The notes beneath the pieces were generated by a model that did not search any database, was not told the origin of the DNA, and saw only the letters and a program-made list of their open reading frames with translations. Below, in pieces: positions 12,026 through 25,749 of a stretch of 64,000 bases of DNA. The translations under genes were made by a program, and so were the position numbers. The stretch comes from Macquaria australasica (lineage: Eukaryota > Chordata > Actinopteri > Centrarchiformes > Percichthyidae), in contig SEMN01000058.1 in assembly GCA_005408345.1 (NCBI GenBank), positions 1,095,001 to 1,159,000 on the forward strand. Direction: 5' to 3'. The stretch's first letter is position 1. The number at the start of each line of letters is the position of its first letter.

Positions 12026-12052
12026 GAAGATAAATGCACTTAGGCTACCGGC

Positions 12053-12060
12053 TATAAATA
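12053..12060 (-). promoter_or_regulatory. hs3st2: TATA-like box of hs3st2
   Basis: The minus strand reads TATTTATA, a known functional variant of the TATA box. It sits 540 bases upstream of the start codon, at the outer edge of the CpG-dense segment and 14 bases below a perfect CRE. Order and orientation suit transcription of hs3st2. No start site can be seen directly. Confidence 0.45.
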
Positions 12061-12074
12061 TTTAATCAACCCTC

Positions 12075-12082
12075 TGACGTCA
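12075..12082. promoter_or_regulatory. hs3st2: Perfect cAMP-response element (TGACGTCA)
   Basis: The full 8-base palindrome TGACGTCA, the consensus site for CREB/ATF factors, lies 14 bases upstream of the TATA-like box on the hs3st2 side. A full-site CRE this close to a TATA box is the classic layout of cAMP-inducible promoters. It suggests control by neuronal activity or cyclic AMP, which fits the mainly neural expression known for vertebrate HS3ST2. Function is inferred. Confidence 0.5.
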
Positions 12083-12474
12083 TGTACATGATCATAATTC
12101 TATATGCGTTTTGTCTTTTAAAGGGACATCCTGAATATTTTGGGTAACATCATATTTGGAGATTTAAAGATGCAACATTTGGCTTCCTGAGTGCCAGTAA
12201 TTTATGTAGAGAATCAATTCAGCTTTCATTCCATTACTTCAGGGTGTCAGAGCTGCTGTATGTGTGGCAACTGAGCCTTATGACAGGGAGTTTCATAATG
12301 TTTAATACATTAATAACATCTAATTTTAGAGGAATTCACCAAAGCACCTAGGTTTTGAAAGCAGCTATCAACAGTTTTTTAATCAATTTTTTGCTGTGTT
12401 ACACGTTTGCTTTTCACTTGAAACAGAATGATTCATCAAGGCTGAGCATTCTCTACATGTTGAGTGTTTTCTTT

Positions 12475-12496
12475 ACACACACACACACGCACACAC
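12475..12496. repeat. (AC)n microsatellite, one interruption
   Basis: A 22-base AC run broken by one G at 12489, about 400 bases upstream of the hs3st2 CRE. Confidence 0.9.
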
Positions 12497-14956
12497 CTGG
12501 GCATTAGCAGCCTCTGGAAGTCAAGATCACTTGATCCTCTGTGTTGCCATGATGCAAGCTGGATTCAGGAATGCAACGTTTTAAGCTCTTTCAATGTCAT
12601 GGTTAAAGTTTAGTTCATTATGGAGGATTGAATAGCTTACGCAGTGTCTGGAAAAACAGCAGCTGCAATATTCATGTTTTGCCACTTTCTTCTGCAGAGA
12701 CTTCTGACTTACAGTATATGCACTGAAAACATTCCCTTTACATTATTTTAGAGCCACAGTTCAATTACAAACCATCTAGGTTATGAGTAGAACTTCATTT
12801 TAGTTATGTAAACCATGTGAGCAACACATTTAACCCTATTATGGGTCTCTGTACTATGTCCCTGTTCATTAGTACTGGAACTAGTATCTCGCCAGACCCT
12901 GCTGTTTTAGCTCAGGGATTTCTGAGCCGTTGGCACTTCTTCCAGTAGTTCATCATCACTTAACAGGTCACTGATGGGATTGATTTTTGCATCAGGTAAG
13001 TTTTGGGACTGCCGTGCCTCTCTCATGATAGATACTTGTGCTCATGTGACCAACGGGACTTGAACCTTAACGCTATTCATTTTGCACCAGACAAGAAACT
13101 TTTTGCCTACCAGCTATGCAACTTGCTTGCGTGTTGTACGAGTGAGAGGGTTGGTCTTTATGTTTTACATTTGAATTCAAAGGTGCTGAGGACTTACAGG
13201 CACTGTTGGTGAGTTCAGGTTTGGTTTCGGGTCATTCTGGGACTTTGATTCAGAGGTCATGGCATGTCCCCCAGTCACAACTTCAGCCAGTTTCCCAGTG
13301 GTTTCTGTTTCTCCCCTACTCTGCACCATTTTGCCCAACGTGTTTCACTACCACTACTTCCCCGGACTCAGACTATCAAATGCAACTAGTCCTCTTCTAT
13401 GTGGCTTCCACGGACAGCTCTGACACATTTTGGAGAGTGCAATAAATGTGTAACTCTGAGCAAAATAACTAAATGTTAAAGTAAATTATTAAACAAATGT
13501 TAAATAAAAGGAATTTGTCAGTTATTTAAAAAAATATATATTTTTACCACACATGCTTGAATCTTCCTGTTTGCCTCAAATGTGCTTTTTTTCATGAAGT
13601 TTGCTGTGTGTGTCGTGTGGACGTCCTTTGAAGCAGCGTCTTAGCAACAACAATGATGTGAAGCAGTTAGAAGTGAAGAAATTCAGAGCAAAGTTCTGTG
13701 GCAGTATACACTTAGTGCTTCAAGGCAAACACTTTTTAAAAAAAGGGTAAAGTTCAAAAGTGAAAGACGTTGGTTACTTGAAGTTGGTACTTAGTGTATT
13801 AGCTAAAAGTGAAAAACTGAAGAGGTGAAAGGAGGTGAAGGTGAAACCACTCTTAAATTAAAAATGCAGATACTCAAAAACCAGCCTCTGCCTCCTTCTA
13901 ACTCTTTATTATTTCAGTACACCTGCACTCAGTGCTCATAAAAGTCAAATTTAACATTAAAACAACAGCAGTGTCCTCACATTAACAGAAAAAACCTACA
14001 ATGAGACTGGTTTCATGAACAGCATCTGTTATTATTCCCTTTCTTGATCATTAACTTTTGTTTATTACAAATTAAAGGATGTAAAGCAGTTTTATGCTGC
14101 ATAGACTAACTGCTTCCAATGGGGTTGAGTGAATCCTTTTAGGAGAACATTCAGAGGTGCTTTGTGAATATTATCACATTATACAAGCAAACTATCAGAT
14201 ATTCAGTGCTGCTTAAACAGACAACAGTCTTGGCTCCCTGGAGTTTACCGCCACACTGCTGCACTATACTCCAGGAAATAAACAAGTTTTTTTTTTACAC
14301 TACTAGAGCTTATACACTTTTTATGAAGTCATCCGTCAGGCCCCTTGAGCTGGCCACAAGACAGCATCATTTCACCTGCAGCTCATGTTGAATGATGTCC
14401 GAAAATGTAACCAGCGCCAAAAGGTTTGATGACGTACAGCCACCTGGACACAAGCAATCCCTTTAGGTCTGTCGTTTTTCATTTCTTGTCTCTCTGGTTT
14501 CAGTTCAAAGTGTTAGAAATAAAAATAAGCAAATAATGCATTTAGATAAGATTAGATAACTGCATCCTTCAACCCCACCAACAAATGCTGCAGTGAGAAA
14601 ACAAGCAGAGGAATGAGACAGTATTGTTGTAATTCCTTACCAAGCTACTATCAGTCTTTAGTGAAATATGATCAGCAATCATGTAGATCACATGAGTCCA
14701 TCAAGGTCAAAACAGCTGAAATATAAAACAAAAATATTGGGGGCTCAAACCATTTTACGATTCAAGAGACTGCAGAAACTGCAAGACAGCTCCAGCTCTT
14801 TCACACTTTACTGTTTTGATGTGTCACTCTAACACTGTGCCTGAGAGATTGGCCCTGGACAGCAAGGACACTCATATTTGTATCTGGTATGAATGAATAT
14901 GGGCTCAGAACTGAAATTCAAGGACACAAAAGGAGAAAAATTTTAAAATCTCTCTA

Positions 14957-14982
14957 TTTATTTTATTTTATTTTATTTTTTT
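14957..14982. repeat. (TTTTA)n simple repeat
   Basis: Pentanucleotide TTTTA units followed by a short T-run. Confidence 0.85.
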
Positions 14983-15526
14983 GCATTACTATACATCTCT
15001 TTTCATGATTCTCAGGGTTGAGTTTTGAAAACCTTTTTGATTTTTGTTTCATAATCTGTCTTCATTCGTGGATGAGTGGTTCACATTTTTGTCATTTTCA
15101 CATGGGTCTCAGTCTCCCGGGCTGCCAAAGCAATATAATTAATTTGTAATTAATGGTTAAAGTACTATAAATTGGCAATCAATCCTGTTAAGTGACTCGT
15201 TGCTTCACATAGTGCTTTCACTCCTCACTCCACACACAGAGATACACACCTGACCCAGAAAAACTCCTTCACCTACTTAAAGTCTGCTCACATGGACAGC
15301 AGGTAGGTACTGAAAGGGCCTTTCTAAAACACTTCCTAGAACACGGACAGCACTGCACTTGTCTGCCCTCACATCCTTCATCCAGTGAAAGATGAACTCC
15401 TTCCCTCGGAACAGCATCTCAAGACAGTGCACTGTAAAATGATTCAGTACAGGGTTTTTGTGATTTGTTTCCGTAATGATGCTTATTCAGGACTGAGCTC
15501 AAACACATGACCATACACCTCCCAGC

Positions 15527-15548
15527 CACACACACACACACACACACA
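15527..15548. repeat. (CA)11 microsatellite
   Basis: Uninterrupted 22-base CA run. Confidence 0.95.
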
Positions 15549-16867
15549 ATACCACAGGAAATAATGAAGAAGCCCATGTTACTTAAAGCTCACACTAAAT
15601 AGGGAAATACCTCAGGTTTTAATGATAGAAAGCACTGGAATCGTTTGTGCACTGTAAACCTTATAGGAATATATGTATATACCACTACTTGCCATCTCCA
15701 GCCAGGTGAACTTTGATGAAGCTGAAAAGTTTTTGGTATTCTGTGCAAACGTATGCAATTCCAATGAGTAATGGAGCAGAATATTATAAATCTCTTGTTT
15801 GATGTGTGCAGGTATCCCAGAAATTGCTCCTAAATTACAAACTTCTGCAATGTGTGATAGTTTGTCATGCAGCAAGTTTTCAGGAAATATGACATTTGTA
15901 GGGCAGCATCCTGACTTTCATGCTGTGCCTTCTGTACTTTTGTTCATACAGATCCTGCAACAGAGCAAACACAAACACAGCCCAATCACGTACTTGATTT
16001 CCTGCAAATACCTCATGTTTTCATGTTAAATTAATATTATATCAACATAGCAATCAAAATCAGCACCTTCAAAAGATTGTTTTTCCCTGTTGACTTGTGT
16101 TGACCACTTGCTGCTAAATGCCAATTAACCTCACATAGTATCTCTTTGCTGCTATATTAAAGCTGCTAAACTGCCAGCTGTGCCCTGGCTGAAGCTTGTG
16201 TTTCCAGCAGAGAATATTGTCCCCAGGGATTCAAATAATCTTTTCCTTTTAAGTTGATATAAACCACTGAGAATAAGCAACCTTGCCAAGCTTCTGCACT
16301 GTGGTGCAGCAGAGCGCCCTGTGGTAATGAAACACCTTCTCTTTCTTCTTGCTGTCGTCCTATAATGCGATGGATATCAGCATATCTCACTTTTTCATTT
16401 AGTTCCGTGCTATTGAGCGATTATAGGATCACACTATCGGTATGATATCAGGACTTGACAGCATTAAGTTATTCCACCCACTCTATGTGGAAAACCAGAC
16501 CAGCGTAAGGACAATAACTATTGTTTCTTTAAAAAAAAGTTTGACAGCGACGATGAGTTTCAGAATTGGTTATACAGGAAAATGTGTCATCTTTCTTTGT
16601 GGTAAACACCCACTCAGTGTTTCCTACAGATTCCTGTCTGTCTGGTGGCAAACTGGATCGAGAGTCAACATGGCTGTGTATCTTCACAATCCTGCTTCAA
16701 CCTAAAAAACATCCACTTGAAATAGAGTTAGTCATTATCTCAAAAATATACCACAAGTGCTGTGAAAGCCAAAAATGATTAGCTAAAAACTGTCTCAAAT
16801 TTAAAGTTACCCATGCTGTGTGAAAAATAGCCATGCTGAAAATCGTGACTTTGTTCTGTTAGTCAAT

Positions 16868-17130
16868 ATTTATTGTATTTATTTATTTATTGGTTTATTT
16901 AAAAGGGACAGTGCACGTTAATAAACACTGCTGTAAATGTGCCAGAGTTAGCCAAGAGGCTATCTGTAGTCCCTGGACAGATGTTACAAAGTCACACTAA
17001 AAACAGAATAAACAAAACAATGAAATGTGGGATATTAATGTTAATAGAAATCTGGACTAAATAAGACAACATTGTGCTGTATGGGTAAATGGCTATTATT
17101 AGACACTAATTGAAACATGCAAAGCAGAAG
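16868..17130 (-). mobile_element. 3' end of a non-LTR retrotransposon, copy 1
   Basis: On the minus strand this ends with a 'gtccagggactacagatagcc' block, then 'ggctaactctggcacatttac', 'gtgcactgtcccttttaaataaa' and an AT-rich (TAAA)n tail. A related tail lies on the same strand at 25.57 kb ('gcattgcccctgtcaaataaac'). A conserved 3' untranslated end with an A-rich repeat tail and no coding part is typical of 5'-truncated LINE insertions. The left limit of the untranslated region (about 17130) is approximate, and the LINE clade is not assigned. Confidence 0.55.
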
Positions 17131-17139
17131 CACAGACAT

Positions 17140-20100
17140 AAAAAGCACACAATATATAAAATATATAAATCACTCTGGCATAATAAAAGCAAAGTCACAA
17201 TAAAAGACCTGCATGCAGGTACATGAGGACAGAGTGTACCTGTACCATCATATTAATTAAACCATCTGCAGAACTGTGCTCTTTGATTGGACCAGTTAGG
17301 AAATAGTAGTTCAGGGAGAAGAGCGGGGAACAAGAGGCACAAAGGGAACCCTGGGAGTTATTTTGCTTTTAGACTGCACTAATGTCTTCTTTGAGAACAA
17401 ACATAAGTATCCAGGATGTTTATTCCCCTCCACTGAATCCATAACACCGTGTTATACAACCGCTGAACAAACCCAGCTCATCAAAACGTCCAAGCAGTGA
17501 TATAAATGTGGGCTGCAGTAAATCAGTAGAGTGAGATGATTATTGCTGCTGCTTCTTCCAGTAGAAGAGTGAGACTCTGCTCTTTCTGTTTTAGGTGAGA
17601 CTTGTCTTTTTCTGCCGTCTGTCACTCCTGCACATTTCAAATAATTAAACTGGACCCAAGGACTGACAGGAAAAAACTGAGAGGGCAGTAAAATAAAGCA
17701 GTTATTACACCAAAGAACCTTTTTTTACTACAGCCGTTATACTGTACCATCAAAATGAATTTCACAGTGACATATAGAGGTTCATTTTCTGTATGTAGGT
17801 GTTGAAGGACAGAAAAAAATACACTGACTTGTCAACACATTTTATGTTAAGTATTGTTGGAATTATTAACCATTTTACTTTCATCGTTATTTTTTTTACA
17901 CGTACAGGAATGAGCTACTGTGCTGAAGCTTTGCTTGGCAGGAGGGAGGTATGCATGAATAAAGAACAGGTTAAAAAATGTTCAAGTCTTTCAAAGCAAT
18001 ACTTACAGGCCCAAATGTGCATTGCAACGGTTTTAGCTTGCTGTAATTATTCCTCCTGTTTATATTGGCTATTTAAAGATCCTTTCCTACTGTAATGCGC
18101 TTCCAATGTAAATGATCGGGGACAAAATCCACAGTTTTGGCTCTGTGCAAAAATGTATTCCAGAGCTTATCTGAAGTTAAAATGAAGCTTCAGCAGTCTG
18201 AGTTAATCAAACCAAGTGGGGATCTCTCCAAAGTTTGTTTTAGTACAAAATGTGTGGAGGCATAGTAACACAAAGAGGACATTTGGTACTAAAAAGACTG
18301 TAACTTTGGAAGATATTCACATGATTTGTCTAACTGAGACTGCTGAAGCCTCATATCAGCTGCAGATAATGTTTGGAATGGATTTTTGCACAGGAGAACT
18401 GTGGATTTTGTCCCCCATCACCTACATTGGAAACACATTAGGAAGGGATCGTTTAATGGCCAGTATGAACAAGAGGAATGATTACAGCAAGCAAAAAAAA
18501 CCAAAAAACGTTTCAATGAACATTTGGGTACCTGACTATGTTTTAAGACAGACTTGAAGAATTGTGAAACTACCCTGTAACATGAAAGCAAATTGCTCGA
18601 ATCACTAAAGATATATAGTTAAATTGTGTCACTTCTACCATACTGCCTGGTGCAGACTCTCTTATGCAGGACTCCAGGCACTCTGCACTGCCTTAGAAAC
18701 ATTTCATGATAAATGTTTGGGGATGTTTGGTGCACTAGAAGTATTTTTTGTAAAAATGAGAAATAAAGTATTTTTTCCCCATCAGGCACATGCTGAGCTT
18801 TTGCAATAAAGAGACTTTGACTATGAAACCTGCAGCGTGATGAACTTCAGTTAGGAAAATCAGCATCACATTTCAATTTTTTCTCATGACTGAGTTTTGC
18901 AGACTTGTTTTTAGATAACACTATTACTATTAATTGTTTTTTTGTTTTTTTGCCTTTTTCTTAATGTTCTTATTCATCTTCTTCCTCTCTTTTTTGTTGC
19001 TGATCTACTGAGAAAAGACAACAAGAACAAAAGCCAAGCACCGACTAAAGGCCATTGACCAGCAGGTTACCGCTCTCCTCGCCAACCATGGTGTCAGCTA
19101 ATTGCTGCTGACATTTCGCCCGTGTTGTTTAAATCAGAACTATTCTGATGCATTGCTTTCTTTTGTCTCTTCACAAAAAGGGGTCATGGTTTAGAAATGC
19201 CATCCTCTCTGCCATCCACTGAGAATCTCGATTTTCGACAAAATTGTCTAATTATCACACAGTTTGCTTTGACAGTACTCAGCAGTTTCCTGAATACAGC
19301 AAATATTTCTCATCCTCCTGCATGGAGGGTAAAGTCAACACACACAGATCTTGCTGCCACCAGGTAAAAAGACTCTTTAACTGTCAGGAGGAATCCCAAA
19401 ATTCTAATTAGTTCCAACTTTAGCAAAAATATGAGAAACACAGGAGTGCTGTCATCCCTCCACTACTGATTTATTTGGTCACAGTTCTAATAATGCAACA
19501 GGAATCTGTTGCACATTTATTTCAGATAATAATAAGCATTGATTCTAAACATCTATAGCTCTTACTTGCATTAGTAAGTAATTTACTAAGATGAAATGAT
19601 TTTTAAAATGGAAATTATTGATTGCAGGTTGTTGCCATCTTTGTCATATTTGTTGGTTTTAAGTGATACAATGCTGCCTGATTTTTTTAAATATATAATC
19701 AAGTGTCCCTGCATAATTAAAAATATCACCTCTGTCACTGACTGATTTCTCCATCTCCATCTCTAATGATGGACAGCTGCCACCAGAGGAGGACATGAGC
19801 GTTGTTAAAAACTGAAGCCATTTATTTGCTCCGAGCCCTTCTGAACACAACTTCTTATTGACTGATTGAGACAAACCACATGGCTGATGGATTTTATGCG
19901 TTTTATTTGGGTTTCAATGACACAGACAAAGGGTTGCTTCAGTGAGTGATTGATCACAGTGTATAGAAGGCTACACCCCTTTCTGTTTCTGTTGCCTAAA
20001 TGCAACAAGAGTCGATTGATGGCTGTGAAGTGGATTCCGATATCCTTTCAGTGGCTCTCAGATTTGCTTTCTTTGATTGCATTTCCACAGACTCTTTATT

Positions 20101-21325
20101 TTGGATGGCCAGAACCCTGTGGAAAGCACATAAACAGGGAGTCCCTAATCCCTGCTGTTATTCTGAGGTTCAAACATCCTGAATCCAAACTAAATGAGAA
20201 CTGTCCCTCAGCGGGACGCTATATCACAGAACAGCCTCGGAGTGGGAAATAGGAAAAAGGCACTGATAATGACGCTGACACAACAAGTCTCTCTCTGCAA
20301 ACAAACTTGTTGCTATTGTTTGGTTGGAAGAACAAATTGTTAGGCTCTGTTAGGTTCTAGTATGAGCTAATATTGATTCAATCAGTCACTATATTTATTC
20401 AATCCTATCAATATGTAAACTTGAACTCCTCAGTGTCAAAATCAAGCACCAGTGTTGTCACAAAAACAGCAAATTTGGTTCAGCAAATTGAAGTGCTGTA
20501 ACTTTAGATGTCACCTGTTGCTACATCCCACATTTCAGTGTTGGTTGTCTCATATATGACCTCGAGAGAGAATTAACAGTGACAAATATTGATTGGAATG
20601 TCCTGCGGCATATTATGTCCGACAGAGACGAGAATATTTAATTTGGTGAGATTCTGCTTCAAGCTAAACTGTGGAGTGTTTAATTTTCACACAGGCTGAT
20701 GTGAACGCATGCACAGAATATTATTATTATTAAAGCATTTTTAAGTTCTCCACTCTTTTCAATCAAGCAGTCTCCCAATCAAGCATACTGAGCAGGAAAA
20801 ACATGAAAGAAAAAAAAAGACATGTATGTATATAACAGGACTTTTGGCAGAGTGTAGAAATTATATTGGTCTCCATGTACAAATACAGTCAAAAAAGGCA
20901 ACAAAAAAAAACCTACGTACAAATGAGAATACAAGCAAAATGTTCCAGGTAATGAAACTGTTTTCTGTACAACAAAAACCAGAAAGTAAATACACAGGTT
21001 AGGTTAGCTGGGTAAAGCACATCACTCCCAAAGGCAAAAGTAAACACTGTGGAATGAAACTGGCCTCCAGTGCTGTACATCTCACCAAAGAAATCTATTA
21101 TCTCCAAATCCTCATAGCCAAAATATAATACTGGTGTGACTCAAGAAATGATTTTGTGTATGGCATTTTTTGAGTTGCATTCATAATAATTTGTTTTTTT
21201 TAGGAATAATTTTGCTGTATAACATTTCTTATTGAATGACCTTTGGGAGCCATTTAGATTTGCTCCCATTTGGTGGGTGTGTCACTGGTGACAACCAATA
21301 CACCCATAATGAAAACTCAATGGAG
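17140..21325. other. Intergenic stretch, no gene seen
   Basis: AT-rich DNA without a convincing exon. A short open frame at 19013-19104 (about 30 codons) has coding-like third positions but no splice context. Nothing else structured was noticed. Confidence 0.5.
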
Positions 21326-21332
21326 CAGCAGT

Positions 21333-21834
21333 CAGGTTTCCATTCAAATGTTGCCCAAATTGAACCGAATTTCCAGAAAAGCAGCAAAAGAAAATGCAAA
21401 TGAATATGCGTTTCCATCCATTACTGTTATGCAAATATTAAGAGTTGGTTCATTGAGATAAACAGTTGGTGCCGGCAATTCTCCAGTCGGGTGCCATTAA
21501 ACCATTGCAGAAGAAGAGGGCGCCATGAGATGATGTGATTAATAAAGCGCTAGTCAAAATCTCAAACGGTGGAAAACAATGTAGAAAACATGATGTAAAT
21601 TTGTTTGATGGCATTAATGTTTATTTTGTGTACTAATTTGAGGAAGGTTACAGTCTCCTCATTGCTCCACACAGATCTGATGGTTTCTTCTGCCGCCATT
21701 TTTAATCTCTTGAGCCGCATTTTGCACCAACTTTTCCACCTCAGCCAAGTGTAAAAACACTAATACTGCAGTATTTCAAGTTCTTTTTCCATGCAATTTT
21801 CAGTTTGTGCATACAAACAGGTGGATGGAAACAC
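21333..21834. mobile_element. Non-autonomous TIR element with GTTTCCATYCA ends
   Basis: The left end reads caggtttccattcaaatg. The right end, reversed, reads gtgtttccatccacctg, so the ends share GTTTCCATYCA in inverted orientation about 500 bases apart. An internal 'gcgtttccatcca' occurs near 21410. There is no coding capacity, so it would be a MITE-like element. No clear target duplication was found, and the exact ends are approximate. Confidence 0.45.
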
Positions 21835-21839
21835 AATTA

Positions 21840-24800
21840 TTGATGTACATTAACACTACAGTGTCCCATACGACTTTCAATGCACCGGGAAGCATATTTT
21901 TCACCATTAAGTATTGAACAGGTGTCTGGCTTGGGTGTACCTGTTGGCTTGTTTTGTTGTCTTGCAGGTAATTGGGAACACCTGGGCGCAATACTCCTCA
22001 GGTTCTATAAAAGCTTCCATCACATTTCCCACAGAAAGACTCTCTCATTGAGCTGTATTTGGGTTTCTTTATCTGTTGCTCCACACTCACACACACATAC
22101 ACACCACTATTTTCCACAGTGCTTCCCTTCTGGCATCTTAATTTCATGTTTTGTAAACAAAATAGTTAATTCAAACATTTATACATTTTTAATGTCTCTC
22201 CAATTGTTTTTTTTTGTTTTGCCATGGCTTCCATGGCCTGCAAGCCAGTCAGGAAACATCAATTTGGTTAAAAGAAAGAAAAACAAAGTTACTACTTTTT
22301 GGCAGCGCTGAACGCAACTCATCTTTTTGCCCAAACTTCACTGGGATTGGCTGGGTTGCAGACAAAGTGCTGGTCATGTTGGCTGTCGAAGAGAAGGGAG
22401 GGGATAATTCCTAAACTGGCTGTTGATCAGAACCTATTCAGACACTCTTTCATCTAGAATGACAATGTTTATTCTTTGGTCTTTATCTCATTTGAGGTTG
22501 TTTCAATTTAGCATCTGATGCTGTGTGGAGAACTTGGATAATTGTTGGTTTTTCTCTGGTTGTGGTTCATATACAGTTTTCTTTCTTGAAATTTTTTTTT
22601 TTTTTTTTATCACATTCTTTCATTTCATGTCTACTTTTGGGGCAAATTGGCATTTCATTACAGAAAGCTGGCTGTGCAACAGTCCTTTTACAGACAGGTG
22701 GGCCAGCTCCTCCATTCTGTCCCTGTAGACCTAAACCCAGTGAAATGAGCAGGTTTACCTCAAGTTAACAGGTAGTCTACATAAGATTAAGAGAGGTTCT
22801 GTCCCAATAACAGATTTCAGGCAGGCAGGAGTATGAACAGGTGGTGTACAGTATAGGTGCCAGAGTATATTAACAATAAGTGTGTGTACTTAAAATGGCA
22901 AAAACATAAAAATCAGCTACTGTATGCTAAGCATTTCATCTGTAATGACCAAGAGGACTAAGATGGGCAGAGTACCTATCTGCCTGTATTCACAGATTCA
23001 TTTTTTAAAGATCCCTGATACTGACTCCCCTCCAGCATTCTCCTCCTTGAACAGTAATTTTTGATTTTCCTGAGGAGCCTCGCAGTTCGTCAGTCAGACA
23101 TCTCAGCATACGAGTGCTGTCAGTGCAGGAGGAAGCATCCCACTGTGAAAACAGAAGTGAGACCTCAGCTTCAGCATCTCTTTGAGAAGGTGTTTGTAAA
23201 AAAAGTAACTTCATACGTTAGTGTATATCACAGATGTCTACACCCAGCAATCACACAGAGAGGTAACATGCTGTGCAGCACTCAATACGGGGTGTAATAT
23301 ATTTCATATATTTAGAAATGTGTTGTCTGATTTTGTTTTTTCTGATGTAAGACACCATCATTCCTTCCCCGCTCCAGCAGAGGTTATGCACACACACATG
23401 TTCCACCCCTTCACAAACAAAACAGGAGGCAAACCTGAAGAGAGCGCACTAGTAAGTAATAAGTGTTTACAGTATCAAATGATACTAAAAAGGCTGAGCT
23501 TGAAATTCAAATAGAGCGTCATGGGTTTAATTCTACTCAAAAGGAAAAGCCAAAACGATATTGGAAATTTCATCTGTCTCATGTAAATAGGAACAGAGAT
23601 TATTTGGCATTACTCTCACAAACACCAGTGTATTAATGTGGATCCCATATGGATCGGCAGAGCGCTAAACTGTATCTATTATTAAAGCATGAGGGAGAAT
23701 TTTTAGAGCACTCTGAATTTCTGCCATATTCATAATTTATATTTAAATCCTTCTTGGTCCCCACTACATATTCAGATCTCATCTACTGTCACCCGTGTAG
23801 ACTCGCCGCCTTTATCCTCCAGGAATCTGGTCTCAATTAATGTTCTTAGCAAGATTTGGGAGAGGATTTGAAAGGAAAGGTGCTTGGCAGTGACCATGGA
23901 AACACGCAGCTTTTTTTTTTGCTATCATTGGGATCATGCTATGTTCACCATGTTGCCTACATCTACTGCACAGCCCTGTATGTTTTATCAGAGCTTGCTT
24001 AGATATGGCACCACATACACGATCTACAGAGGACTTTTCCGCAGGAAGCTTTAGGAGCAGTGCATAAATATTTCATTTAAACAAATTGATTGTTGCAAAT
24101 ACTGATGGAGGTGTTCAATTTTCTGCCTAGTTTGTCTTTCACAGAGGGCTGACTCTGCATCCATACCATCCCTGCACTGAAACTCCACACACAGCCAGTG
24201 TCTGTCAGAAGAGATAGTGTTGCCACCATATAGAAGAATGAAAAAATGGTGGGGGGAAAGCTTCAATCATTCATCACCTCTCCCTGCACCAGTGTCACAG
24301 GGGTGGAGATTCAGAATTCAAAGAACAAGGTTCAGGGATGCTAAAACTGCAGAAACAGAAGGGGATGTTTTGGGTGATTTGTCATACTTTTAGCACGGTA
24401 GACAGAACTGTAAAGTGCTACAATTTGGCTCTGGGAAAGATCTTCCAGGACCACAAGATGAGAAGTGTCAGATTTATTTCCACTTGTTTGCTGTGTTTGT
24501 TTTGCTCTTGAAAGTGTACGGGTTCTCTCATCTTTTATGCCATAACAGTAATGAAGGCCAAAAGCAAAGCAGAAACTGCATAACACAACCAACAAAAGCA
24601 AAATGAAAAACAAAGGAAAAATAAAAGAGTCATGTCGAGCATGTTACTCCCATCAATTTAATTGTAAAAAACTAAAATGAAGTTCTCTATCATTTATTAT
24701 GGAAAACAACAACAAGCTAGCTATATCAGATGGCCAGCTAATTAAGCTGCTGTTTAACAGGGAAGTGTCATTCTTTATATTACCATTTTTAAATTGTATT

Positions 24801-25560
24801 TTAATTTGATTTAGACTGAAAAAAATCCTATTAACAAATAAAATGTAGCTGAATGCACAACCACCAGCATTGTGACCATGTCTGCAAACTCTTTAACCAT
24901 ACGGCAGCAGACTAATAAATCCTCAGCTTTTAGTTTCATTTGGTCATAAAAGCTCAGTGTGAAGCTATTTCTCATTAAAATGTCTTTGTTTTCGCAGATG
25001 TAGTTTGTTGTGCTCAAGTCATAAGCGTTTGCTCTCCCTCCCATTTGCTACTTGTTAGCTCATGTAGGCCACATCAGTGATATGAATAAATTATTTAACA
25101 TGAGCAAATGTTATACAGTAGATTTAATTATGAATTGAAGGGGATGCATATTTGATTTCTCTTTTTTCTTTCTGGCTTAAACCTCTGGGCTCTGCTAGAT
25201 AAAGAAAGCTCTGCAAACAAAAGTTAAGATGCGGGCTGGCGCTCCTTCTCAGGACACTGCTGAAGTGACCAGTCAGTACCACAGTCACGTCTATCACACA
25301 GTCGCATTGTGAGATTGATTAACTCGGATATTCTGTTGCTTGTAGCTGATAAGCCAAAACTCTCCAGCTCAACAAGAAGCAGAGTTTACTACCCCTGAGC
25401 ACAACTGCCTTAAAAACACAACGTCTTAAAACTCAGACAGCAACTGAGGGAGAGTCCATCCAAACAAGCATGAGTGAAGTGAGAGAGCGTAGGTATTGAA
25501 ATAACATTTTTATTTTTTACCTATTTTTTAGTTGTTTGATATAGTGGCGAATGCAGGAAA
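21840..25560. other. Intergenic stretch, no gene seen
   Basis: Contains a T-run near 22590-22608 and otherwise unique-looking AT-rich DNA. No exon with coding character and splice sites was recognised. A block at about 23640-23850 looks complex and could be conserved non-coding DNA, but nothing here proves it. Confidence 0.5.
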
Positions 25561-25564
25561 AATG

Positions 25565-25745
25565 TTGATTTTTATTTTATTGTTTATTTGACAGGGGCAA
25601 TGCACAACACACTTATTGCACCAGATAAAAAAAAAAAAAAAAAGCTAATTTCCACAGAGAGAAGTCCTGAACATTGAGAAATAATACAGCAATTGTAAAG
25701 AAAAGGGCCTATATTTTGGCCAAACATGCACAACTATAACATAGA
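25565..25745 (-). mobile_element. 3' end of a non-LTR retrotransposon, copy 2
   Basis: The minus strand reads 'ggacttctctctgtggaaatta', then a T17 run, 'tctggtgcaataagtg', 'gtgcattgcccctgtcaaataaac' and an AT-rich tail. It aligns with the copy at 16.87 kb over the final GTGCANTG(T/C)CCCT..AAATAAA block. The homopolymer run inside it is a later expansion. No coding part is seen. Confidence 0.5.
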
Positions 25746-25749
25746 GCAA

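Larger units (their letters stand above)
12090..16860. other. Upstream intergenic stretch, no gene seen
   Basis: I see no exon with convincing coding character and flanking splice sites. The open frames present are short and lack known domains. Simple repeats at 12475, 14957 and 15527 are listed separately. The rest is AT-rich unique-looking DNA. Confidence 0.6.

Noticed and set aside
19013..19104. About 30-codon frame (ends LLANHGVS) with coding-like bias
   Set aside because: Too short, bounded by stops on both sides, no splice site at either end, and no recognised family.
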